From contig NZ_BSTL01000035.1 of assembly GCF_030269485.1 (NCBI RefSeq), positions 29,403 through 93,402 on the forward strand: a DNA stretch of 64,000 bases, given 5' to 3'. The position numbers and the translations under genes were made by a program. The notes below the pieces were generated by a model, which saw nothing but the letters and a program-made list of their open reading frames with translations, had not been told where the DNA came from and made no database searches. Positions 51,964 through 60,179 of this stretch are shown here, one piece after another (position 1 is the stretch's first letter; each line of letters begins with the position of its first letter). This DNA comes from Actinoplanes sp. NBRC 103695 (GTDB taxonomy: Bacteria > Actinomycetota > Actinomycetes > Mycobacteriales > Micromonosporaceae).

Positions 51964-54042
51964 ATGTTGACGCGGTGGACGACGGCGGGTGACGACGACC
52001 CGCGCCTGCTCCGGACTTTCCGGACGGCCTCCACGGTCGCGGTGGCGGCCGCGACCGTGGACGGCGTCCGGGTCTGGGTGACCACCACCGATTCCTCCGT
52101 CGACGACGTCCTGCAGATCTGGCATTCCGGCACCGGTGAGCTGCTGCGGGTCGTGCCCGACGTCGGAGGCGATTCGCTGGTCGTGACTTCGCTGGCCGGG
52201 CGACCGGTTGCGGTCGTGTGCGGCTGGAGTGACACGCCTCGGATGGTCGACCTGTCTACCGGCACGGTTTCGCCGCTGCCGGCCGCCAAGGAGATCGCCC
52301 AGGGCCTGGCCATCGCGGGCGTCGAGGGTGCGCCCGCGCTGGTCACGGCCGATCTGGGCGGCAAGGTCCGGCTGATCGACCTGACAGACCCTTCTTCGGT
52401 ACGCGAATTCGACGCCGGCGCCGACCGCCTCAACGCGGTGGCGGTCCTGGAGTGTCGGGGCCGTCTCGCAGTCGTCGCCGCGGGCGACTCCCTGCACGCC
52501 TGGGATCTCGCCACCGGCGACCCCTTGCCGGCACCTCCGATCAGCGGCCGTGCGCGCGCCGTCGCCACCTGGCCGGACGCGCCCGACCTGCTCGCGGTGC
52601 TCGGCATGGACGGGACGGTGGAGCTCGCGCCGCTGGGCACGGACGGCACCGTGGAGTCCGCGCCGCTGGACATGCACGACACCGTGGAATCCGCGCCGCT
52701 GGACATGCACGACACCGTGGAATCGGCGCCGCTGGACATGGACGGCACCGTGGAGATCGCTGGGCGCGGCGTGTTGGGCGTGCCTCGGAGCAGTTCGGCC
52801 ACGCATCTTGCCGGAGTTGTCACGACGGACGGGCGCCGTCTGCTCGCGGTCGCCGACGCCGAGGCCGTCGTGCTCTGGGACGTCGAGGCGAACCGCGCTG
52901 CCGGACCTCCCCTGGTCGGGCCCACCGGCTGGGCCGGGATTTGCGCCGGCGGCCCGGGCGAGCTGATCACGGCGTCGGCTGAGGACTGCGCGGTGAGCCT
53001 GTGGTCGGTAGGCGCGGCCCTGCGGCCCACCGGGCACGGCGCGACCAGCACGATCACGGCCCTCGCGCTGAGCCCGGACGGCTGGGTGATCGCCGGCGGA
53101 TCGGACGGCACCGTGACCACGTGGTCGGTGACCGACGGCTCCCCGGGCCCGGGCATCAGCGGACGCGGCTCAACGCCCAGCGAGCACGGCTCAACGCCCA
53201 GCAGGCACGGCCCGGCCATCAGGGAGCACGGCCCAACGCTCGGCGGGCACGGCACAACGCCCGGCGGGCATGGCTCGGCGGTTGGCCGGCTTCGTGGGCC
53301 GGTTCGAGTGATCGTCGCCGTCGGCGTGGGTGGGCGGATCGAGGTGCTGGCCGGTGGCGGCGATGTGAACGGCTCCCCCGACGACCTTCTGTATCGCTGG
53401 GTGGCGGACCCCGCGATTGCCGCGGGCCGGTTCGGTGCCGATCGGGCGATCCCGGCCGAGCACAGCGGCGAGGTGCGGGTGATCGCCCCGTACGGGACGA
53501 GCGTGTTCACCGCGGGCTGCGATCAGACCATCGCCCGCATCGACCTGGTGACCGGGTCGCGCATCGAGGTGTTTCCGGGGGACCACCACGCGAGCGGCGT
53601 CGCGATCCGTGGTGACCGGGCCGCGGTGAGCCGTTTCCCGAGTCCGTTCCAGCTCTGGGATCTGATCACCGGGAAGCCGATCCCGACCGCGGCGACGGAT
53701 TCGGCCGCCTTCGGTGAGCGGGTGGTCGGGTGGTGCGGCGACGACCGGGTGGTGGTCGCGCTGGATGAGGCCACCCGGGTCCGCGACCTGACCACCGGCG
53801 AGACGATCAGGCTGGACGAGGACAACGACGCCCGGATCACCGCGATCGCCTGTGCCGACCGTTCCGTCGCGGTCGCCCGGGACGATTGCTCACTGTCGCT
53901 CTTCGACCCGGACTCCGGTCTGGTCACGGACGCGATCGAGTTGCCCTATCCGGCTACCGCGTGCGCGTGGACACCGGACGGCGACCTGATCGTGGCGTGC
54001 CGCCGCGACCTGATCCGATTGTCAGCGGCCGGCCGATCTTGA
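51964..54042 (+). CDS. WD40-like beta-propeller protein with two internal repeat arrays
   Basis: 692 aa from ATG at 51964. It has repeated blades of the form VWVTTTDSSVDDVLQIWHSG, then VVLWDVEANRAAGPPLVG, then CAVSLWSVGAALRPTGHGAT, and ITALALSPDGWVIAGGSDGT. Two low-complexity inserts are coded by DNA repeats: an 11-aa unit TVESAPLDM(H/D)(D/G) four times (52615-52746), and a 7-aa unit G(S/P/T)xxxxH five times (53167-53271). No signal peptide or kinase domain is seen, so it is a cytoplasmic repeat protein of unknown binding partner. Confidence 0.8.
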   Translation: MLTRWTTAGDDDPRLLRTFRTASTVAVAAATVDGVRVWVTTTDSSVDDVLQIWHSGTGELLRVVPDVGGDSLVVTSLAGRPVAVVCGWSDTPRMVDLSTGTVSPLPAAKEIAQGLAIAGVEGAPALVTADLGGKVRLIDLTDPSSVREFDAGADRLNAVAVLECRGRLAVVAAGDSLHAWDLATGDPLPAPPISGRARAVATWPDAPDLLAVLGMDGTVELAPLGTDGTVESAPLDMHDTVESAPLDMHDTVESAPLDMDGTVEIAGRGVLGVPRSSSATHLAGVVTTDGRRLLAVADAEAVVLWDVEANRAAGPPLVGPTGWAGICAGGPGELITASAEDCAVSLWSVGAALRPTGHGATSTITALALSPDGWVIAGGSDGTVTTWSVTDGSPGPGISGRGSTPSEHGSTPSRHGPAIREHGPTLGGHGTTPGGHGSAVGRLRGPVRVIVAVGVGGRIEVLAGGGDVNGSPDDLLYRWVADPAIAAGRFGADRAIPAEHSGEVRVIAPYGTSVFTAGCDQTIARIDLVTGSRIEVFPGDHHASGVAIRGDRAAVSRFPSPFQLWDLITGKPIPTAATDSAAFGERVVGWCGDDRVVVALDEATRVRDLTTGETIRLDEDNDARITAIACADRSVAVARDDCSLSLFDPDSGLVTDAIELPYPATACAWTPDGDLIVACRRDLIRLSAAGRS
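52615..52746. repeat. 33-bp tandem repeat in the propeller gene (4 units)
   Basis: Units begin ACCGTGGA(G/A)TC(C/G)GCGCCGCTGG; the middle two are almost identical. Each codes 11 residues (TVESAPLDMHD). Confidence 0.9.
53167..53271. repeat. 21-bp tandem repeat in the propeller gene (5 units)
   Basis: Five 21-bp units code GSTPSEH, GSTPSRH, GPAIREH, GPTLGGH and GTTPGGH. His at the end of every unit is kept, which could bind metal. Confidence 0.85.
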
Positions 54043-54257
54043 GGCCGGAGCAAGGCGCGCAAGCATCCGACGCCGCCGGGGAGCGCAAGCCCTCGACACG
54101 GCCCGGAGAACGCGGGCCCTCGACGCCGCCCGGGGAGCGCAGGCCGGGCAAGCCGCAGTCATTCGGCCGGCACGGGAGCGCACGCCGCCGATCCGCGGGC
54201 GCTCGACTCCGACGCCGGCCTTGCCCGGGGGGTGTGGGAAAGGCCGGAGAAGCGGGT
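54043..54257. other. Spacer with 27-bp repeats after the propeller gene
   Basis: Three units near 27 bp (CCCGGGGAGCGCAAGCCCTC-like) lie at about 54070-54150 between convergent genes. No gene seen. Confidence 0.5.
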
Positions 54258-54620
54258 CTAGGCGGGCGGGATGACGCGCAGGTGGCCGCGCCGGCCGGTC
54301 TGGTGGCCGGGCACGTGGTCGTGCTGGTCGGGGCGGGGCGGAGGGGCCGGGCGGGCGGCCTCGCGGACGGCGTCGGCGAGGGCGACGAGGTCGTCGGTGG
54401 TGGGCTCCGGCAGGGCGAACTCGCCATCGTGGCGGACGAGTTCCCAGCCGCGGGGGGCGGTGAGGCTGCGTGCGTGGGGTTCGCAGAGGTCGTACGTGTG
54501 GGGTTCGGCGAAGGCCGCGAGGGGGCCGACCACGGCGGTGGAATCGTTGTAGACGTAGGTCAGTGTGGCGACCGCCTGTCGAGGACAGCCGTTTCGGGAG
54601 CAGCGCCGTGGGGACCTCAC
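54258..54620 (-). CDS. DUF3499 family protein
   Basis: 120 aa from GTG at 54620. The N-terminal RSPRRCSRNGCPRQAVATLT gives two Cys for zinc binding; VYNDSTAVVGPLAAFAEPH, then YDLCEPHARSLTAPRGWELV adds Cys and His. The C-terminus is variable. This is the conserved actinobacterial DUF3499 protein usually found between the pmmA/manB and whiB2 genes; the function is unknown. Confidence 0.93.
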   Translation of the reverse strand: MRSPRRCSRNGCPRQAVATLTYVYNDSTAVVGPLAAFAEPHTYDLCEPHARSLTAPRGWELVRHDGEFALPEPTTDDLVALADAVREAARPAPPPRPDQHDHVPGHQTGRRGHLRVIPPA

Positions 54621-54806
54621 GGCGGCACGTTATCTCCCCGCAAGCGCGCGGGGCCGCGACACGCCGTACCACCATGCATCACGATTCGGCCATGACCCGA
54701 CGACACGCCGTCCCATATAGGCTAATTCGTCGTGAAGTCGCCGCGGCGAAACTCCGTGCGACCTGGCAGAGCACTTGATCGGGGTCGACCGGACTACAGT
54801 TCACAC

Positions 54807-55289
54807 GTGACTACGAGCCCCGACCGCCACCGGACCGCCGAGCCGGGTCGTGCGGCGCGCTCCGCCGGGCCGGGGCGACCCGCCCGCCGCGACCGGCACG
54901 GCCGCGGTCTGCGGGGCAGGCTCGTGCCCGCCACCGTGCCGCTGGCCCGCACCAAGGCGGAGATCTTCGACGACCTGGTCCTGGACACGGTCGAGGCGCT
55001 CGAGCGGCGTTACGCCAAGGAGCTGGCCGGTGTCGAGTTCGCGGTCGAGGACGTCCCGCCCGACCTGAACGTCTACGACTCCGATGTGCTGGAGGACGGC
55101 GAGGTCCCGTTGGCCCGGTTGCTGCCGGGCCGGCCCGGTCGCCAGGAGCTGCCGCCGCGGATCGTCCTGTACCGGCGTCCGCTGGAGTTCCGGGCGATGG
55201 ACCGTGAGGACCTCGCCGACCTCGTGCACGATGTGATCATCGAGCAGGTCGCCAACCTGCTCGGCGTCGATCCGGACGAGCTGGCCTGA
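54807..55289 (+). CDS. Zincin-like metallopeptidase family protein, active site altered
   Basis: 160 aa from GTG at 54807. An Arg/Pro-rich basic head of 45 residues precedes the domain: FDDLVLDTVEALERRYAKEL, GVEFAVEDVPPDLNVYDSDV, PPRIVLYRRPLEFRAMDRED, then LADLVHDVIIEQVANLLGVD. In the family (zincin_1) the last motif is normally HExxHxxG; here it reads HDVIIEQVANLLG, so the second His and Glu position have changed. The enzyme may be inactive or use another ligand set. TACAGT lies six bases before the GTG, fitting a leaderless transcript. It is divergent from DUF3499. Confidence 0.85.
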   Translation: MTTSPDRHRTAEPGRAARSAGPGRPARRDRHGRGLRGRLVPATVPLARTKAEIFDDLVLDTVEALERRYAKELAGVEFAVEDVPPDLNVYDSDVLEDGEVPLARLLPGRPGRQELPPRIVLYRRPLEFRAMDREDLADLVHDVIIEQVANLLGVDPDELA

Positions 55290-55292
55290 CGG

Positions 55293-55550
55293 TCAGGCCA
55301 CCCGGCGCTTCAGTTTGCGGCGTTCCCGCTCGGAGAGCCCGCCCCAGATGCCGAAGCGCTCGTCGTGCCCCAGTGCGTACTCGAGGCACTCGCCTTTGAC
55401 ATCGCAGCGACCGCAGATCCGCTTCGCCTCGCGGGTCGAGCCGCCCTTCTCCGGGAAGAAAGCCTCCGGATCGGTCTGCGAGCACAGTGCTCGCTCCTGC
55501 CATTCGGGTGCGTCCCCGAGCAGGTCGACCCCTTCCACCTGCGCTTCCAT
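55293..55550 (-). CDS. whiB2: WhiB2/WhmD-type iron-sulfur regulator
   Basis: 85 aa from ATG at 55550. Four cluster Cys: WQERALCSQTDPEAF, KRICGRCDVKGECLEY. The G(I/V)WGG turn FGIWGGLSERERRKLKRRVA ends the protein. WhiB2/WhmD regulates septation with WhiA in actinobacteria. It is the last gene of the DUF3499-zincin-whiB2 part of the cluster and ends near the convergent zincin gene. Confidence 0.95.
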   Translation of the reverse strand: MEAQVEGVDLLGDAPEWQERALCSQTDPEAFFPEKGGSTREAKRICGRCDVKGECLEYALGHDERFGIWGGLSERERRKLKRRVA

Positions 55551-55667
55551 CGGCGTGCCTCCAATTCATGCGCCAGGTTTCAACCCAGCGCGACCCCCCA
55601 CGCACGCGGCGTGTTCTTGCGGGCTGGACGCGGCCACGTGCCCGCCCTCCCCGCAACCCCACCCGAA

Positions 55668-55683
55668 ATTACACGCGTGTAAT
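55668..55683. promoter_or_regulatory. 16-bp perfect palindrome in the whiB2 promoter
   Basis: ATTACACGCGTGTAAT is fully symmetric and lies 118 bases before the whiB2 ATG. Its halves, TTACAC and GTGTAA, equal the two halves of the BldD consensus TnACnC(W)GnGTnA, but two bases rather than one separate them. It may bind BldD or another dimer; inferred only. Confidence 0.5.
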
Positions 55684-55726
55684 GCGTGCGTCGTCAAGCC
55701 GAACCTGATAAATAGGCCCGTTTCCC

Positions 55727-55746
55727 CGAGGTGTCCGGACACCTCG
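55727..55746. promoter_or_regulatory. 20-bp perfect palindrome between fbiC and whiB2
   Basis: CGAGGTGTCCGGACACCTCG is symmetric with no loop spacer. It may be an operator or, in RNA, a terminator stem for fbiC, which ends 86 bases upstream. Confidence 0.5.
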
Positions 55747-55832
55747 TGGTCCCGTTCCAGCCCTATCTGTCAGAGCCGCGCCTTGGTAACGCCGACGCGG
55801 CGCGTCACGTCCGATTTTACCCGATTTGTAAC

Positions 55833-58316
55833 TTAGCGTCGCCCGTACACCGTCGTTCGTTCCACGGCCGGGCGACCAACCGACGCCGCCAGCTCCTTCA
55901 ATTGGGCGACAGTCCTTGCGGAACCGTGCTCCGAGCCGGCCATCCGGGAGATTGTCTCCTCCATCAAGGTGCCGCCCAGATCGTTGCATCCGCCGTTGAG
56001 CATCTGCCGGGTGCCGTCGTCGCCGAGCTTCACCCAGGAGGTCTGGATGTTGCTGATCCGGCCGTGCAGCAGGAGCCGGGCCATCGCGTGCACCACCCTG
56101 TTCTCCCGCGGGTTCGCGCCGGGGCGGGCGATGCCGGCCAGGTAGATCGGTGCGTTCGTGTGGATGAACGGCAATGCCACGAACTCGGTGAAGCCGCCCG
56201 TCTCGTCCTGGATGCGGGACAGCACCCGGAAGTGACCCAGCCACTGCCGCGGGTGGTCGACGTGGCCGTACATCATCGTCGAGCTGGACCGGATGCCCAG
56301 CTGATGCGCGGTGGACACGACGTCGATCCAGGCCGCCGCGGGCAGCTTGCCCTTGGTCAGCACCCAGCGGACCTCGTCGTCCAGGATCTCCGCCGCGGTG
56401 CCCGGGATGGTGTCCAGCCCGGCCTCCTTCAGCTGGGTCAGCCACTCGCGCACCGGGACACCGGCCTTGGCCGCGCCGGTCACGATCTCCATCGGCGAGT
56501 ACGCGTGAACGTGCATCCCCGGCACCCGCTGCTTCACGGCGCGCACCAGGTCGGCGTACGCGGTGATCGGCATTTTGGGGTCGATGCCGCCCTGCATGCA
56601 GACCTCGGAGGCGCCGTCCCGCCATGCCTCCTCGGCCCGGTCGGCGACCTGGTCCACGGACAGCCGATAGGCGTCGGCGTCACGCTCACGCTGGGCGAAC
56701 GCGCAGAACCGGCAGCCCACGTAGCAGACGTTGGAGAAGTTGATGTTCCGGTTCACCACGTAGGTGATGTCGTCGCCGTTGACGTCGCGGCGCACGTCGT
56801 CGGCGATGCGGGCCAGCTCGTCGAGCGCCGAGCCCTCCGCGTTGAACAGGGCCATGGCCTTGTCCTCATTGGCCTCCAGCAGCAGGGCAGCCGGGTTCTC
56901 GGCGGCCAGCTTGAGTCCGGCGAGGACATCCGAGCGAGTCCCCCCGGCGGCCGGCGCCGTGATGTGCGCGGCCACCTCGTCCCAGTCCCCGTAGACGCTG
57001 TCGAAGTCGCTACGCCGGTCGCCGGAACGGCCCTCGGTGTCGATCGTCGCGAACAGATCGGTCCGGCCGGTCCCGTACGCGTCATCCGGCTCCTGCCACG
57101 GCAGGCCCACCGGCATCGCGTCCTCGTTCGCCAGCCCGTCGGGCCCGGCCAGCGCCGCCACGTGCGCGGCGACCCGCGGATCCAGCCAGCCCTCCGAGCC
57201 GCGGCGGACGTACTCCGGGTAGATGGTCAGACGCTCGCGCAGGATGAACCCGGACTTCTCGGAAAGCTCCCGCAGGTGGTCGATCGCCGGCCACGGACGC
57301 TCCGGATTGACGTGATCGGGCGTCACCGGCGAGACGCCGCCCCAGTCGTCGATCCCGGCCCGCAGCAACAGGTCGAACTCCGCGTCGATCAGGTTCGGCG
57401 GCGCCTGGATCCGGGCGCGCGGTCCCATGATGATCCGCGCCGTCGCCACCGTCGCGGCCAGCTCGCGCAACTCGGCGTCGGGCATACCGCGCATCGCCGT
57501 GTCCGGTTTCGCCCGGAAGTTCTGGATGATGACCTCTTGGATGTGCCCGTACTCCCGGGACGTCCGGCGCATCGCGAAGATGGCGTCGGCCCGCTCCGCG
57601 ATGGTCTCGCCGATGCCGATCAGGATGCCGGTGGTGAACGGCACGCCCACCCGGCCGGCGTCGTCCAGCACGCGCAGCCGCACCGCAGGCTCCTTGTCGG
57701 GCGAGCCGTAGTGCGGCTGACCCTTCTCCGACCAGAGGCGGGTGGCCGTCGTCTCCAGCATCATGCCCATGCTCGGCGCGACCGGCTTGAGGCGCTGCAG
57801 GTCGGCCCAGCTCATCACGCCCGGGTTGAGGTGCGGGAGCAGACCGGTCTCCTCGAGCACGGCGATCGCGGACGCCCGCACGTAGTCCAGGGTGGAGTCG
57901 TAGCCGCGCTCGTCCAGCCACTGCCGGGCCGAGTCCCACCGCTCCTCGGGCCGGTCGCCCAGCGTGAAGAGCGCCTCCTTGCAGCCCTGCGCGGCGCCCT
58001 CCCGCGCGATCGCCAGCACCTCGTCGCGCTCCAGGAACGCGGCGGGCAGGCGGTGCGGCACGGTCGCGAACGTGCAGTAGTGACATCGATCGCGGCACAG
58101 CCTGGTCAGCGGGATGAAGACCTTCTTGGAGTACGTGACCACGCCCGGACGCCCCGCCTCGCGCAGGCCCGCGTCCCGGACGCCGCCGGCGATCGCCAGC
58201 AGCTGGTCGAACAGCTCTCCCTCGGCGGACAGCAACGCCTCCGCCTCGCCGGCGTCGATGGCCTTGCCGTCAGCGGCCCGGCGCAACGCCCGGCGAACAC
58301 TAGCCTCAGTCACCAA
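55833..58316 (-). CDS. fbiC: FO synthase FbiC (fused CofG/CofH)
   Basis: 827 aa. There are two radical SAM domains in one chain: CRDRCHYCTFA (Cys 74, 78, 81) in the N-terminal CofG part and CYVGCRFCAFA (about residue 530) in the CofH part. Later motifs GGVSPVTPDHVNPERPWPAI and HVHAYSPMEIVTGAAKAGVP are as in mycobacterial FbiC. It makes the deazaflavin FO from tyrosine and the ribityl-uracil precursor. The gene is the first step of F420 synthesis; fbiA and fbiB lie 2-4 kb further upstream. Confidence 0.97.
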   Translation of the reverse strand: MVTEASVRRALRRAADGKAIDAGEAEALLSAEGELFDQLLAIAGGVRDAGLREAGRPGVVTYSKKVFIPLTRLCRDRCHYCTFATVPHRLPAAFLERDEVLAIAREGAAQGCKEALFTLGDRPEERWDSARQWLDERGYDSTLDYVRASAIAVLEETGLLPHLNPGVMSWADLQRLKPVAPSMGMMLETTATRLWSEKGQPHYGSPDKEPAVRLRVLDDAGRVGVPFTTGILIGIGETIAERADAIFAMRRTSREYGHIQEVIIQNFRAKPDTAMRGMPDAELRELAATVATARIIMGPRARIQAPPNLIDAEFDLLLRAGIDDWGGVSPVTPDHVNPERPWPAIDHLRELSEKSGFILRERLTIYPEYVRRGSEGWLDPRVAAHVAALAGPDGLANEDAMPVGLPWQEPDDAYGTGRTDLFATIDTEGRSGDRRSDFDSVYGDWDEVAAHITAPAAGGTRSDVLAGLKLAAENPAALLLEANEDKAMALFNAEGSALDELARIADDVRRDVNGDDITYVVNRNINFSNVCYVGCRFCAFAQRERDADAYRLSVDQVADRAEEAWRDGASEVCMQGGIDPKMPITAYADLVRAVKQRVPGMHVHAYSPMEIVTGAAKAGVPVREWLTQLKEAGLDTIPGTAAEILDDEVRWVLTKGKLPAAAWIDVVSTAHQLGIRSSSTMMYGHVDHPRQWLGHFRVLSRIQDETGGFTEFVALPFIHTNAPIYLAGIARPGANPRENRVVHAMARLLLHGRISNIQTSWVKLGDDGTRQMLNGGCNDLGGTLMEETISRMAGSEHGSARTVAQLKELAASVGRPAVERTTVYGRR

Positions 58317-58363
58317 TGCAGCCTAGGTCGCGATCTCCACAACCGTCCCCTGCCGGAAAGGTG

Positions 58364-58915
58364 TCACCCGCCACTTCGCAAACGGGCCATAGCCGGACCG
58401 ATCTGACCGGTGACACCGTCGGCCAGCGGCTCCGGCAGCGCATCGGGCCGGAACCAGCCGAGAGCCGCCGACTCGTCACTGACCAGCTCGACCGCGTCGG
58501 CCGGGGCGACGGCCAGGAAGCGTACGTCGAAGTGATGGGTCTGCCCTGAGGGTTTGCACGGCACGGGGTGGATGTGCAGGTCGATCGGGACCGGGTCGAA
58601 GTCCAGTCCGGCGATCCCGGACTCCTCGCGGGCCTCCCGGGCGGCCGCCGCCACCAGGGACACGTCGCCCGGCTCGCAGTGCCCGCCCACCTGCATCCAC
58701 ATGTTCAGCCGGCCGTGCAGGCAGAGCAGCAGACGGCCGTCCGGACGGGCGATCATCGTGCTGGCCGTGACATGGCCGGGAGCGTGCTCCCGGGTCATCG
58801 CGACCGGCCCCGCGGCCAACAGGTCGAGGGTCCGCAGCCGGGCCTTCTCCGCCTCGGCGGACGTCGCCACCCAGCCGGTCAGCACGCGCACGGCGTCGTC
58901 GTGGAGGGCGGTCAC
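58364..58915 (-). CDS. NUDIX hydrolase
   Basis: 183 aa from GTG at 58915; the long frame to 59860 is a shadow. The Nudix box is GGHCEPGDVSLVAAAAREAREESG with the REAREESG core intact. A helical N-terminus (VRVLTGWVATSAEAEKARLR) precedes it. It hydrolyses a nucleoside-diphosphate derivative; the substrate is unknown. The start overlaps the stop of the upstream gene (GTGA). Confidence 0.92.
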   Translation of the reverse strand: MTALHDDAVRVLTGWVATSAEAEKARLRTLDLLAAGPVAMTREHAPGHVTASTMIARPDGRLLLCLHGRLNMWMQVGGHCEPGDVSLVAAAAREAREESGIAGLDFDPVPIDLHIHPVPCKPSGQTHHFDVRFLAVAPADAVELVSDESAALGWFRPDALPEPLADGVTGQIGPAMARLRSGG

Positions 58916-60153
58916 GGCAGCTTCTTCGCGGAGATCTCGACGCCCGCCGCACGCAGCCGGTCCACCAGCGCGTCGCCCAGGCCGGTCGACGGGGTGAGCA
59001 CGCCGCCCTCCACGTCGGGCAGCTTGTCGCGGTCCAGCACCAGCGTGAGGGCCGACTCCCCGAGCATGAGCGCGGTGGCCGCGTACCCCGGATCGCCCTT
59101 GGCCCGGAAGCGGGCCTTGTAGCGCGCGCCGGACGTGGTCGTGGTGAAGACGTCCATCGTGAAGTGCCCGTTGCGCTGGGTCTTCTCGTCCGGCCCGGTG
59201 CCCGGCTTGGGCAGCACCCGGTCGAGCAGGAACCGGGTCGGTGGCATCGCCAGCCCGGCGAGCACCGCGCCCAGCCCCACCTTCACCCCGGCGGCGATCA
59301 GCGGCGACACCGGCGACGTGCCGGCGCTCTGTGTCTCGCGGTAGCGGAAGGTGCGGCCGTACGCCCACTTGCGCAACGCGTTGCTGCGCCGCACGATCCG
59401 CGAGTTGTAGGAGGCCATCAGGAACGGCCCCAGGTGACCGCGCAACGTCCGGTCCACCGCGTGGCCCGGCATCGACACCATGTCGTCCTGCCGGCCCAGC
59501 TCCGGCTCGGCCTTGCGGTCCGGGCTCAGCGCGTACGGGCTGGCCGCCGCCCGACGCAGGTCCCGATCGTCCTTCAGCACGTCGACCAGGTTGCGGATGG
59601 TGTCGATGGTGCCGCCGCTGAACCCGCCCTTGAGGCTGGTCACCACCAGCGTGGTGTCCGCGAGCTTGCCGGCGCCCTCCTCGGTGACCAGCTTGTGCAG
59701 CACGTGCACGGACAGGTCCGAGGGGATCGAGTCGAAGCCGCACGAGTGCACGATCCGGGCGCCGGTGGAGCGGGCCATCTCGTCGTTCTCGTCGATGCTC
59801 TGCCGGTGGAAGACGACCTCGCCGGTCAGGTCGGCATAGTCGGTCCCTGCCGCGGCGCACGCCCGGACCAGGGTCCGGCCATGTCTGAGGTACGGGCCCA
59901 CGGTCGTCACCACGACCTGCGCGGCGGCGGCCAGCTTCGCCATCGCGATCTCGTCGCCGGCGTCCGCGACGATCAGCGGCCAGTCCACGCCCAGCCGGCC
60001 GCGGAGCTTCTCCAGCTTGTCCCGCGACCGCCCGGCCAGCGCGACCCGCACCCCGGCCGGGGCGTGGTCGGCCAGGTAGGCGGCGACCAGCGCGCCGGCG
60101 AACCCGGTGGCGCCGTAGACGACTAGGTCGTGATCGCGTTCGTGATCAGTCAT
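58912..60153 (-). CDS. Saccharopine-dehydrogenase-like trans-acting enoyl reductase family protein
   Basis: 413 aa from ATG at 60153 (MTDHERDHDLVVYGATGF). The Rossmann N-terminus is LVVYGATGFAGALVAAYLAD, followed by RVALAGRSRDKLEKLRGRLG and VVTTVGPYLRHGRTLVRACA. VHSCGFDSIPSDLSVHVLHK is typical of the mycobacterial Rv2449c/Rv2953-type family, which includes enoyl reductases of lipid synthesis. The substrate here is unknown. The gene overlaps the NUDIX gene and may form an operon with it. Confidence 0.88.
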   Translation of the reverse strand: MTDHERDHDLVVYGATGFAGALVAAYLADHAPAGVRVALAGRSRDKLEKLRGRLGVDWPLIVADAGDEIAMAKLAAAAQVVVTTVGPYLRHGRTLVRACAAAGTDYADLTGEVVFHRQSIDENDEMARSTGARIVHSCGFDSIPSDLSVHVLHKLVTEEGAGKLADTTLVVTSLKGGFSGGTIDTIRNLVDVLKDDRDLRRAAASPYALSPDRKAEPELGRQDDMVSMPGHAVDRTLRGHLGPFLMASYNSRIVRRSNALRKWAYGRTFRYRETQSAGTSPVSPLIAAGVKVGLGAVLAGLAMPPTRFLLDRVLPKPGTGPDEKTQRNGHFTMDVFTTTTSGARYKARFRAKGDPGYAATALMLGESALTLVLDRDKLPDVEGGVLTPSTGLGDALVDRLRAAGVEISAKKLP

Positions 60154-60179
60154 GACCACTGATTGTGGGGGATGCGTCG

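Larger units (their letters stand above)
55551..55832. other. whiB2 promoter region (282 bases)
   Basis: This non-coding stretch holds two perfect palindromes described separately and the probable whiB2 start site. No other gene is seen. Confidence 0.6.

Noticed and set aside
55731..58406. 891-codon plus-strand frame
   Set aside because: Antisense shadow of fbiC; the conserved radical SAM motifs are on the other strand.
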